From: Clavaria fumosa
Taxonomy: Eukaryota; Basidiomycota; Agaricomycetes; Agaricales; Clavariaceae
Direction: 5' to 3'
Length of the DNA stretch: 64,000 bases
Assembly (NCBI GenBank): GCA_951802425.1
Contig: OX637798.1
Span: 434,001 to 498,000 of the forward strand
The notes below the pieces were generated by a model. It was not told the DNA's origin and searched no databases. It saw only the letters and a program-made list of their open reading frames with translations. A program made the translations under genes and the position numbers. Of the stretch, positions 1-10,000 are shown one piece after another (within the stretch, counting starts at the first letter, position 1; each line of letters opens with the position of its first letter).

Positions 1-198
1 TGCGAACTATACAGTGGTAAGCTGGAGACTAGGTATGGGAGAGCTTGGGTCAGACAAGTGGAGGTACTCGTCTGAGCCAGGGAGAGCTTGGGTCATGTTA
101 GGGCCTGTCCCATCTTGATAGTAGTGCCGGAAATCGACTTGTTGGTGACCTATGCTGGAAACTCGCTAAGACCTATCAACTGTTGAGCACAGTCGAGA
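1..198. other. Left edge, short fragment shared with the transposase-like gene
   Basis: No gene is visible. Two near-copies of 'gagagcttgggtca' lie at about 39 and 81. Bases 155-198 (ctggaaactcgc... to ...gcacagtcgag) are nearly identical to 13,213-13,257, the 5' end and upstream flank of the transposase-like gene. This is a roughly 45-bp remnant of a second copy of that element, lying directly against repeat copy A. Similarity is judged by eye. Confidence 0.5.
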
Positions 199-1566
199 AT
201 GCTCGGTCCCGGAAGGTCGCGAAGACGTCTGAGGAGATGTAAGAGCGAGGAAAGACAAGTATAGAGGAGGAAGACGTCGTTGGGAAGGTCGCGAAGTCGG
301 TAAACTAAGTGTAAAGGAGGTAATTGATGAGGAGGGGGGAAATGGGTGACGCTGAGAGGGTCGCGAAGTCGACCGACGAAGCGTGAAGAAAGGAATAGAC
401 GAAGTGGGAGAAAGTCACAACGTGGAGAAGGTCGCGAGGTCGACCGACGAAGCGTAGAGAAGGAAAAAGACGAGGTGAAAGAAATAGACAATGTTGGAAG
501 GGTCGCGGTGGTCGCGACGGTGTTGAGAAATGTGTCGGTGAAGGCGATGACTTTGCCAACCGATGGGTGAACCTGTAGGGTTCCAAGATCAGTACCAAGA
601 CGATTAATAGAGAATACTTAGATCGCACAAGTTGTAGGAGCGCAGAGGGTGAGTTAGGACAGAGTAGAGTGTGTCTTGGCAATCTTGTGGTCACCAAGAG
701 AGACAAGACCTATCAATCGCGATGGTTCCAAGCTCAAAGGGCGTACTAGCCTCAAGCTTAAACCAATGTGCGTCAATATCAAGTCTACCGTACGAGAAGT
801 ACATGCGAGACTTATATACGTGCGTACAGAGAGTATAACGAAAAAGGGAAAGTACAGAGGTCACCAGGCGACAAGACTATGGTAGTACGGGGTATGTTTA
901 GTCGTAAAGTGACTAGGCGCGTGTTCTACTAAGGTCGCGAGGGGTTAGGTATGCATAGGTAAGGTCGCGAAGATGACCTGTCACGGGTCGTGACCTAGTT
1001 AAATAAGTATATACGTCGCTATAACTACGGAGGGATTCTCGGATCATAAGTAATGTAATTATAGACGACTGAGGAGAAGAAGGGACGCATATTTGAAGTG
1101 TTCATATAGCTGACCGTTGGTGGCGCGTTTGAGTGTTAAGGTTGCAAGGTCATAAGAGCGATCACGTGGGTGACGCTAGTGACACAGGTGACCTACGGGC
1201 GGGTAGTCACATGGGTAATGCTCGTAACGCTGGTAACATATTGGCGCTGGTAGTGGTAGCGCCGGGGGTGCCGCTCGGCAAGTCACGTGCTGGTGGAAGT
1301 AGACGCATATCAGTGTGTCGCGCATAGGATTGGTGGATCCAGGCGAAGTATGCGCGTAGGGTGAAGTAGTAGGAAGCGTCGCGAATACAGCATGGTGGTC
1401 GCGAGTGTCGTGTGAGCGCGGGGGAAGTTGGAGAGGTTTCCGGAAGGAGATAGCGGGTTTCGGAAGTGGGTAGAGGGGTACACGAGGTGGTAGAGGGTCG
1501 TCGGGAGGGCCATAGATGTTGGTGGGGTCGGCTTGGGTAAAGGAAAAATGAATGGGTCCTGACAAT
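199..1566 (-). repeat. Dispersed CpG-rich repeat, copy A (fullest copy)
   Basis: About 1.37 kb read on the minus strand. It starts at 'caggacccattcatttttcc' (about 1,566) and ends at 'ccttccgggaccgagcat' (about 199). Copy B (21,625-22,918, +) and copy C (38,601-39,176, +) align along it. It has no credible ORF, no poly-A tail and no clear terminal inverted repeats, so the class is unknown; a non-autonomous element is possible. It interrupts or replaces the 3' end of the LINE reverse transcriptase. Unlike B and C it keeps many intact CpGs, such as TCGCGA and GCGCGC. Boundaries rest on eye alignment and may be off by about 10 bp. Confidence 0.7.
215..570. repeat. 72-bp tandem array with GGTCGCGA at each unit start
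   Basis: The octamer GGTCGCGA starts at 215, 287, 359 and 430, with ggtcgcgg at 501 and another GGTCGCGA at 510, giving periods of 72, 72, 71 and 71 bp. The two central units share 'gcgaagtcgaccgacgaagcgt'-type sequence and purine-rich filler. Further single GGTCGCGA copies lie at about 931, 962 and 1,391 inside the same repeat. Confidence 0.8.
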
Positions 1567-3640
1567 CCCGCGGTATCGTCTCCAGTGCTGGCGAGTTGTA
1601 TATAATATAGCAGATGGGCGACAGGGGGCATCCCTGGTCTAGTCCGGCATTGATCCCGAGTGGGTCCGAGTGGTAGTCATCAAACCAAATGTTGGTGGTG
1701 CGTCCTCAAAGCTTCTCCCCCAGCCATCTTGTGTATTCTCGTGGTATACCGCGTAGCCACATTTTGTGCTGTAGGGTTCGGACATCAATGCTGGGGAACA
1801 CACCTTTTATATCCAGGAACAGGGCTGAGACTACGTGGTGGGTGCGCCATGCATCCTTGATGTATTTTGTCACCAGGTGGAGAGCGTCCGTTGCTGTCCA
1901 TCCTGGTCTGGCCCCGAAGTGTTGTCTGGGCAGGAGTTGGTATTTCTCTAGTATATATGTCAGGTCCTCCGCAACGGCCATGGAGAGCGGCTTGGCGAGC
2001 ATTCTGAGGAGCACTATCGGCCTGTATGATTTGGGGAGGGTGTAGTCCGCACGCTTGGGCTTGCGCAGTACCACGGTATCATAGTTTTTCCAGGCCTTCG
2101 GGTACGTGTTGAGTACGAATGTGGCCTTGTAAATCTTTACAAGGTGCGGTACGAGATTGTCGGCTGCTTGCTTCAGCGCTGCGTTGGCGATATCATCCTC
2201 CATTACTGCCTTGAACGGTTTCAGTTTCCTTATCATCCTACGTACCTGGTCCTCTGTGATGTGTCGAAACTTGGTGACTGGACTTGGGTACACTGTTTCA
2301 TCGTAGGTGTGTGGGATCTGGGGAGGTGGGGGGAAGATGACTGAGTGCAGCGCCATACTTTTGTCCTCGTTGGTGGTGGCCATGTCCAGGTCCCCTCCCA
2401 GGGGGTTCTTTAGATTGGGGAGACATGCGCGTGAGCTCCCATCGCCTCCTGTGTTAGTGTACCTGTGAATGGTCCAGATAGATTGGTCCGTGGCATCCTC
2501 GAGCCATGCCTTCCAGTGTTCCTCTTTGCTCTGTCTGATTAGCTGAGAGTATGCATTTCTGGCTCGTCGTGCCTCTTCGTGGACCGGATGTGTCGGGGTG
2601 AGTCTTCGTCCATAGGATCGTCGGTTTGTCCTCCTGGCATTTGCTCTGGCCTTGGATAGGTCCTGGGTCCACCATCACTTGGTGTGTGGGCAAACTCTCG
2701 CCATTGGGACTGCCTTCTCTGTGGCTGACCGTAGGGCATTTTCGACAATTCGGACTGCATTGTCGAGGTCGAGGGTTGTGCGTATGCGTTGCGGAGGGGG
2801 TTCCTCCTCGAGTGCCTCCTGTAGTGATGTCCTGAAGGATTCCCAGTCCGCGGCACGCCAGTTGCGCCTTGCTACCTCACGAGCCTTTAGGGTGGGGATC
2901 TCGATCGTCGTTAGGATTGGGAGGTGGTCGGCTTTGGGCGGGGCTTTCCCTGGCGCTGTGTCGCAGTGTATCAGTGCTTCCATGAGTGCGGGAGAGAGAA
3001 AGACGTTGTCTGGCCGTGACCAGTTCTTCGTTGTGGAGAGTTGTAGTGTGGGGGTGCCCTTGGGTAGTCCGAGTTCGAGCCCCTGTGTCGCTATCAGATC
3101 TAACAGGGGGTGGGCCATCTCCAGTTCCCAGTTGGTGAACAGCTGCGTGTTGGAGTCATCCTCCCACATCGGGTGGTGCCGGTTGAAGTCCCCCAGCACG
3201 ATGTCATGAACCGGGAGATGGGGGGGGCGAAGTGGGGCGGTGGGTAGGTTTGGGCCCGGCGGGTTGTCTGCATTTGTATCTCGGTTGTCAGCAGCATCAA
3301 GCCATGATCTTACCATGTGTATTGCGTCCGAGTGTGTGCAGTCGTTGTATATGTTGATGAGTCGTAACGTACCGAACTCCCCCCATAGCTGGATGCCTGT
3401 GACGTCTGGCGAGTCGATGGCGAGGTCCATCCACCTTGATGTGTCCAGGCGAGGGCTCACTAGTATGGCTGACCTTGTGCGGTTTGCGATGTCTGCATTG
3501 TTTCTGTTTCTGTTTTTGTTGTGCGTCCTGTTAAGAAAATCAATGTGCGGTTCCTGTACTGGGCATAGGTCGTATTTCTCGGGGTCGAGGCTGTTGATAA
3601 GGTGTAGCATGTTGTCCAATGACTTGCGGGTGTTTTGCTG
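1567..3640 (-). pseudogene. LINE ORF2: AP-endonuclease and partial reverse transcriptase, two TGA stops
   Basis: Translation from about 3,640 gives an N-terminus starting IWQQNTRKSLDNML and then an apurinic-endonuclease fold: QEPHIDF, the central DVTGIQLWGEFGTLRLINIY block, and GDFNRHHPMWEDD. A TGA at 2,675-2,677 breaks the frame, but translation continues in the same frame. The reverse-transcriptase start follows, with SYRPIVLLRMLAK, FGARPGWTATDAL and ALFLDIKGVFPSIDV. A second TGA lies at 1,706-1,708, and the frame then runs through GLDQGCPLSP until copy A begins near 1,566. There is no indel, only two TGA codons, one probably a former CGA. No ATG is obvious at the start because a MITE sits just upstream. 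The gene cannot make an active polymerase. Confidence 0.85.
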
Positions 3641-3660
3641 CCATATTCTCAGTCAGGATT

Positions 3661-3797
3661 CATCAGCAAAACAGCTCGGCTAAATGTAAGTATGGACTGG
3701 TATGGACTGGTGTGTAACACCCCAAATTGTCTTGGGGTGTTACATACTGGTCCATACTTCTCTATATGAACAATTTAGCTGAGCTGTTTTGCTGATG
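3661..3797. mobile_element. Palindromic MITE (family 'catcagcaaaacagct'), complete copy
   Basis: A 137-bp element whose ends are inverted repeats: catcagcaaaacagctcggc at 3,661 and the matching gctgagctgttttgctgatg ending at 3,797. The centre is a near-perfect hairpin, gtgtaacacccca / tggggtgttaca. It lies between LINE ORF1 and ORF2. Relatives sit at 14,557, 32,592 and 52,083. It has no coding capacity. Confidence 0.8.
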
Positions 3798-3823
3798 TTG
3801 GGAGCGTTCTTCGGGTCTTGGGA

Positions 3824-6316
3824 TCATTGATGGGGTCGTTGTGAGCTGTCAGTTACCTGTCGTTCGCTTCTGGATGGTGGTGGTGGTGTTTGTGTCGGTG
3901 CCGGTGATGCGGTTGTGGTCGTGGTCACGGGCGCGGGTGCAGGTGCGGGTTCGGGCGCAGGCGCAGGTGCGGGCACGGGAGACTGCCTTCGTTCTACTGC
4001 TGGGGCTGCAGTTATAGTTAACAACGGGGCCGGGGCCGGGGCCGGGGTTGGGGTCGGAGCCCGGCTGCCATTGCTGTCGGCGTCCACGGGCTGGGGTGGT
4101 GCGGGAGGTGCGGGAGGTGCGGGAGAGGGTCTGGGTCCGGGTTCGGATCCGAATCCGGTCGTTGGCTGGGTCTGAGGATGCGGCTGAGGCTGAGGTTTGG
4201 GTTGGGGCTGATGCTGGGGTGGCAGTTCCGTCGGTGTGGCTGGTGTAGTCGTTCTGCTGGTTCCGGGTGCGGGCGCTCCCGTGAGCGCCGCTGCTCTCGC
4301 GGGGTGCATCCAACGATCCAGATACGTTTGGGTCCCGGGGGTTGTGGCCCCCAGTGTTATCGCAAAACCGTGGTGTGTTTGTGGGCCGTTTCTTTTGTTC
4401 CTTGCGTTGTTGGGCTGCTCTGTGTTGGCTCTCCCCTTACCTTTGTCTCTGCTGGACCATCCGCTGTCTCCTCGTGGGGGTAGGAAGGCTGGGGGAGTCG
4501 GTCTGGAAGGGCGTCTGTCCTGTACCGGTTGGGGCATGGCGTTCCGAGTGTGCGGCGTTGGCGTCCCCGACGGTGCTATCGCTGTTGCTGTTGGCGTCGG
4601 TGTCGGTGTTGGTGCTGGTGTCGTTACGGCCTGGAACCTAGCCCACGGTGTCGCTTGGTGGGTGGCCCTGGCTCGGTTGGGCGTCGTGATGTTGGGCCTA
4701 GTCGTAGATGTGGGTGAGGGAGCCGGGGAGTCGCTTTGTTGTGCTAGTTCCCACGACGATGGGTCGTCAACTATGGGGTAGTACCTGTATTTGTTCTCTG
4801 GGAGGTGTCGGTTTACTCTATCGCACTCGGCTCTGAATATAGGGCACTTCCTGTCGCTAGCTGTGTGGTCGTCTGACTTGCAGTTGGCACAGAATCTTGT
4901 CCTGTCTTCAACGGGGCAATCTGCAGTGCGGTGGATGCGGCCGCATATGGCGCAGGTGTCGTGTATCTGCGGGCAGTTCGCCGCAAAGTGTCTGTGTGCA
5001 TATCCTTGGCATTTGAGGCAGCGCCTCGCCTCCTGGATGTCTTTGCGCCCGAAGACTTTCTTGCCTTCAATGATTAGGCCTTCTTTCAATACCTTGTTGG
5101 CTTGTCTTGCCGTTCTGAGGGTTAGTAGGACGAAAGCCATTCGTTGGTTCACCGCTCGTCGTTTCGGGTCTTTCAGGTATTTGGCTTCTGCGATCGCCCC
5201 CGCTGGGAGGTCGTTGACAATCTCGACCGTGGTGGTGCTGGTGTTAGGGTCAAACGAGATTGGTACGTACTCACATATTACTCTGTATCCCTGTCCTCTG
5301 ACTCTAATTGGCATTCCATAGTGGTCGGTGAAGCCCTTCTTGACGTCGTCCCGCCTGAGCCATTCTGCAGCCCCTTCGTTGGCCATGAGGTAAAGAACGC
5401 GCCTGCGTTGTAGCTTCTGGGCACCGACGAAAAGCCTGTCGAGGGGTGGGCGGCCTGGTATCGCGTCGCCCATTAGATCTATAGCTGCATTAGCTTTCTC
5501 TACTAATACTTTCTCCATTAGTGAGTCATCCTGGCATGCCGAGGGGTCATCGCCTGGTGTGTCTCTTTCGATTATGACCTGGCGTCGTCTGTCCTGAGAT
5601 CGCGCCATTACCTCCTCATGCCCTGGCGTGAGGGCTGCTTGTACTGCCGCTGCGTATGATCGTGGGGAGGGGTCGCCTGTGCGTTGGAGGTTGTTGGCGT
5701 AGTTGTTCCCTTCAGGAGGGTTTTGATCTGCGTCTCCTCTTCTCGGGGTGTTGCGTGAGGCCGACTCTGTCCGTTGGGTGAGCTCGTTCATGGTTGAGTT
5801 TAGCTGGTTGCATAGGTTCTGTAGGGCATGCGTCTCCTCTTTTAGCTCTTCCAGGGCAGCGGAGTTGGCTTGCGTTCTTGCAAGGAGCTGCGCGACGGCC
5901 TGTCTGGCCTCGACCGCAGCTCCATCGAGTCTGTCGATGGTGGGAGCGATCACATCATTGACTTTCTCGGCCAGGGACTTGGGATCCAGTGGCTCTTCTA
6001 TCGCGTTCAGGAGCACAGCAGTGGCATTGATCCCGTCGAGCGCCTGCTTGGGGATGCGTGCCACGTTGTGCGTGATTCTCGTTAGGGCCGCGGCCAGGGT
6101 CGTCGCGTTGATGGTGCCGTTCGGTGGGAGCCAGCCTTCCTTTTCCATCATGGCCTTTGCCTGGGCTCTGATGTCACTGGCGTGGTCGTCATCGTCATCG
6201 TCTCTGGCATTGGGTTGGTTGGGTGCTGGCGTTTGGTTTGGCAGGGGGTTGCGTGCTCGCGACGCACGGCCTCCTCTTGCCGCGTCTGTTCGAAGTCCCC
6301 CACTATTCGTGGACAT
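3824..6316 (-). CDS. LINE ORF1, nucleic-acid-binding Gag-like protein
   Basis: An uninterrupted 830-residue ORF. It would package element RNA. Visible parts are an N-terminal Arg/Asn/Asp-rich tail, a probable coiled coil near residues 150-185 (ALEELKEETHALQNL), and a basic central domain. A run of CCHC-type knuckles starts near residue 433: CLKCQGYAHRHFAANC, then CAICGRIHRTADC, then CANCKSDDHTASDRKC. A long Pro/Thr/Ala low-complexity C-terminus covers about 520-830. The knuckle series followed by a downstream endonuclease/RT ORF is the Tad1/I-type LINE layout. It starts at the first ATG after the leader. It is the only intact frame of this LINE. Confidence 0.85.
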   Translation of the reverse strand: MSTNSGGLRTDAARGGRASRARNPLPNQTPAPNQPNARDDDDDDHASDIRAQAKAMMEKEGWLPPNGTINATTLAAALTRITHNVARIPKQALDGINATAVLLNAIEEPLDPKSLAEKVNDVIAPTIDRLDGAAVEARQAVAQLLARTQANSAALEELKEETHALQNLCNQLNSTMNELTQRTESASRNTPRRGDADQNPPEGNNYANNLQRTGDPSPRSYAAAVQAALTPGHEEVMARSQDRRRQVIIERDTPGDDPSACQDDSLMEKVLVEKANAAIDLMGDAIPGRPPLDRLFVGAQKLQRRRVLYLMANEGAAEWLRRDDVKKGFTDHYGMPIRVRGQGYRVICEYVPISFDPNTSTTTVEIVNDLPAGAIAEAKYLKDPKRRAVNQRMAFVLLTLRTARQANKVLKEGLIIEGKKVFGRKDIQEARRCLKCQGYAHRHFAANCPQIHDTCAICGRIHRTADCPVEDRTRFCANCKSDDHTASDRKCPIFRAECDRVNRHLPENKYRYYPIVDDPSSWELAQQSDSPAPSPTSTTRPNITTPNRARATHQATPWARFQAVTTPAPTPTPTPTATAIAPSGTPTPHTRNAMPQPVQDRRPSRPTPPAFLPPRGDSGWSSRDKGKGRANTEQPNNARNKRNGPQTHHGFAITLGATTPGTQTYLDRWMHPARAAALTGAPAPGTSRTTTPATPTELPPQHQPQPKPQPQPHPQTQPTTGFGSEPGPRPSPAPPAPPAPPQPVDADSNGSRAPTPTPAPAPAPLLTITAAPAVERRQSPVPAPAPAPEPAPAPAPVTTTTTASPAPTQTPPPPSRSERQVTDSSQRPHQ

Positions 6317-6445
6317 TCAGAGGGCGAGAGTATAAGTACACTGAGAGAGTTGTATAGACTAGAATACTAGGCAGCTGAGCGAGTGAGCGTCCTTGCTCGT
6401 TTTCTTCACTTGCTTTTTCGCAGGTGTTGGTGTGGTTGCCTCCCA

Positions 6446-6636
6446 TGAAGGCTTGGGTATCATTGTGAGCATACATTGCCTGAGCATTGTATTGCAATGA
6501 TGTGAGGTGTGGTTGGTGTCGCATCAGTACTCGAAATGAGCCAAGAGCACCTTCATTTGCATCATTTGTGGGTGGCATCCAGGCTAATTCCTTTTCCTCC
6601 ATGGTGGCCTCATCAATCAGACCACCAGGTGCAAAT
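6446..6636 (-). pseudogene. C-terminal part of the transposase-like gene, cut off by Copia
   Basis: Minus-strand reading from 6,631 gives APGGLIDEAT, then KELAWMPPTNDANEGALGSF and YNAQAMYAHNDTQAFM. This continues in frame from ...CFTSEF at about 11,636 once Copia and one CAAAT copy are removed. The LINE 5' leader begins immediately after QAFM, so the true C-terminus is not here. Confidence 0.75.
6632..6636. repeat. Copia target-site duplication, left copy (CAAAT)
   Basis: CAAAT directly precedes the 5' LTR. The identical pentamer follows the 3' LTR at 11,631-11,635. Confidence 0.9.
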
Positions 6637-7009
6637 TGTTGGATTTCTATTCTATTACTTAGTTTCCTTACCTATCTTCGTCGTTTTGGCTCATAGTATG
6701 CAGTGTAGATCATCTGACATACTTTACATGTTTGGTTGCAGTGCAACCAAAGGTCTCTGACTGTATCTATGTATCAGTAGTGTAGGAGATCTGGTTGTAG
6801 AGCAACTAGACCCTTCTTACTGTAGTTATGATTCGCTTTTGTTACACCATAAGCACTGCTAGTAGTTACATGACTGTACTTAACCCATGGGGCAAAATCT
6901 GGGTGCAGCATCGGTTCTAGTGCTCACTCATTGCCCCAAGGTACTTACCTATCACCTATAACAATCGGTTCTAGTGCTCACTCATTGCCCCAAGTTATCA
7001 TAATCAACA
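6637..7009 (+). repeat. Copia 5' LTR
   Basis: 373 bp, TGTTGG...AACA. It contains two copies of 'atcggttctagtgctcactcattgcccca' near its 3' end (about 6,910 and 6,963). It would carry the promoter and transcript start. Confidence 0.95.
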
Positions 7010-7077
7010 GATTATGAGACCCGGACCTAGGGACTTATAAACACATCAATTGACTATCCAACTTCGCTTTTCTTGCA

Positions 7078-10000
7078 ATGACGAAACCAACCGATGATTT
7101 CTTGAAGGTTCCAAAGCTATCTGCTGATGGGAGCAACTGGGTTACCTATAGGGACCGATTACGATGGGCATTGGATGCTAGAGGCATCCTGAATCACCTA
7201 GAAGGAACTCCTGCTCAGCCAGCACAGCCAGACGAACCAAGTGACCCACAGACCTTGGAAGCTTATGAAGGACGATTGGAGAAATGGAGAATGGCCCAGG
7301 CCACTGTTAAACAGTGCATTGCGAGCACTGTACCCGATTCCATCTTCAATCGTATAAAGGGAAAGACGCAGGCAAAGGATATCTGGGAAGGTATTACTGC
7401 GATATTCCAGACCAGATCTCGAATGGTTGCTGTGGATCTTCGAAGGAAACTTCAGGACGAACGATGTGGGGAGTCTGGTGATGTCCGAGCCCATTTTGAC
7501 AAACTTTCTGACATGTTTGAGCGACTATCATCGATGGGAATGACTCTCACAGATGATGAATATGCGACGATCCTCCTTGGCTCACTTCCTGGCTCATATG
7601 ACCCGATTATCACCTCCATGACGACCACAATGGCCCTGGAGAAGAGAGAGATATCCCCAGAGACGATTATGCACATTGCTATTGATGAATATGACCGCCG
7701 TTTGGTCAAGAATCGATCCAAACCCAAGAAGGATGATCGAGATGTCGCATTTACAACCAGTTTCTCAAAGGGAGGCAGAACTGGACAGTCTGAGCGCAGA
7801 TGCTTCAATTGCAATATGAAGGGTCACATTAAACGATTCTGCTATGCGAAGGGTGGTGGAAGGGAAGGTCAAGGACCTACTAGGAGGCCAGGGAAGGACC
7901 AGGCGAATGTGGCGAGCACAGAGGCACCCTATGACGATGATGAAGGAGTTTGGATTGCTGTGGACAAAGATATGGTCAACAGCAATATGGGACGAATAGC
8001 CCAGGACTACCTTGACGAAGACGACCTCTGGTTCATGCACACTGACTTCGATGATGTGTCTCCTAGCCTTGGCAACACTTCCTTCCTTTCTGGGAATGAT
8101 CTACAGGTAGCCCAAACTGAGGAACCTGTTTTGGACGATGCTATGGCTGCAGGGATTGGGTCAGAGGGAGGAATGGATGTTGAACTGTATGACTCTGCAG
8201 CAGATAAACGAACCTTCCAGGCTGTAGGAAAGGGAGATATGGAGGTTACTGTCCCAAATGGCAAATCCTCGACCACTTTCCTGCTGAAGGATGTCCTCTA
8301 TGCTCCTGATATGGGTGTCACCATCATCTCCATCAGTAAACTCACCGCTTCTGGCTATGGAATTTGGTTCCATGGCAATTCCTGCAGGATCTTTGACCAG
8401 AATCAAAGGCGTTTGGGAGAAATCTTCGTCAGTTCGAATGGCCTATATCGTGTTGACCATGGGGAAGTAGCTGCGAAGGTGGAATTGACCTCATTAGCAG
8501 ATCTTCATCGAAAATTGGCTCACATCGCACCTGAGACAATCAAGAAGATGGTGAAGGAAGGGATGGTGACAGGGATAGAATTGGACGATTCTGGAGAGCT
8601 GACATCTTGTGCATCATGTGAGTATGCAAAGATGACGAGGAAGCCTATCCAGAAAGTGCGGTACGACCCTCAGGCGAAGAGATTTGGAGAAGAGATCCAT
8701 TCTGACCTTTGGGGCCCCTCACCAGTCCAAACCTTGAATGGACGATCCTACTACTGCTCCTTCATCGATGATTGCACCCGATGGCTTCACCTGAAGCTCC
8801 AGCGAACCAAGGACGAGACTTTTGTGTCCTACAAGGAGTTTGAAGCATGGGCAAAGACTCAGCATGGTGTGGGGATAAAGAGGCTGCGATCTGACCGAGG
8901 TGGAGAGTATTTGAGTATAGAATTTTCCAATCACTTGAAAATTCATGGTACTGAGCGAAGGCTTACCACTCATGACACCCCAGAACACAATGGAATCGCT
9001 GAACACGTTAACCGTCGGCTTCTTGAGAAAGGACGAGCCCTTCTTCACCAGAGCCAGCTGCCGAAATACCTGTGGGGAGAAGCCATTACACATGCGGTAT
9101 GGTTGAAGAATCGCTCCTACACTCGAGTTCTTGGCAGAACACCATTTGAAGCCCTCTATGGGAAGAAACCCGACCTTGGGAACCTTCCAGAGTGGGGATG
9201 TCAAGTCTGGGTTCATGATAGAGATGGAACGAAGCTAGAGGGAAGGGCAAACCTTGGGAATTGGGTTGGTTTTGATGCAGAGAGTACTCATGCTCACAGA
9301 ATCTATTGGCCAGGACAGCGAAAAGTGTCTGTGGAACGAGATGTCAAATTTGGTGCTATTGAAATCACTATTCCAGGCCCACTGATCGAGGGGGAGAGAC
9401 AGGACGATACTACAGTCATCGATCAGCCGGCCAGCACCCCTATCGACACTCCAATCCATATCCCCACTGAACCAAGGCCCAAACGAACGATTAAACCATC
9501 TGAATATGTCCAACGACTCCAGTCTGGTGAAGGAACCACCAAGGGACACTATAGGAGTGGAAAGCAGGTTGGCACATCGATTCCACATGGAGTACAGACT
9601 CCAGAAATGATGGGGGCTTTTGGAGAATGTGTGCAGACTGTGGAAATGGAAGGAACAGATTTTGCGATGATTTCAGGTGTTATTGAAGGACCTGACCCAC
9701 TCACCTTACACCAGGCCAAGCGACGAGATGACTGGCCAAGGTGGGAGGAGGCTATCCTGAAGGAGTTGAAGGCATTGGAGGCTGCGAAGACTTGGACCCT
9801 TGTCAAACGACCACCTGACAAGAATATTATCAGCAGCAAGTGGGTCTTTGTCATTAAATATGGTCCTACAGGCGAGGTTATCAAGTATAAAGCTCGACTC
9901 GTCGCCAGAGGCTTCACCCAGATCCATGGAGTCGATTATACTGAGACATTTGCTCCAGTTGCCAAGCTTTCGAGTTTCCGCATGCTCCTAGCCATGGCAG

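Larger units (their letters stand above)
1567..6445 (-). mobile_element. Non-LTR retrotransposon (LINE, Tad1-like), 3' truncated
   Basis: The element reads 5' to 3' on the minus strand: a 5' leader (about 6,445-6,317), ORF1 with zinc knuckles, a short gap holding a MITE, then ORF2 with endonuclease and reverse transcriptase. It stops inside the reverse transcriptase shortly after the LDQGCPLSP motif, where repeat copy A begins, so the catalytic YxDD region and the 3' end are missing. Its 5' end abuts the coding sequence of the transposase-like gene (after residues QAFM), so it seems to have landed in that gene. Clade assignment is by family resemblance only. Confidence 0.85.

Noticed and set aside
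3849..4781. Plus-strand Val/Gly-rich ORFs opposite LINE ORF1
   Set aside because: Shadows of the Pro/Thr/Ala-rich ORF1 tail on the other strand.
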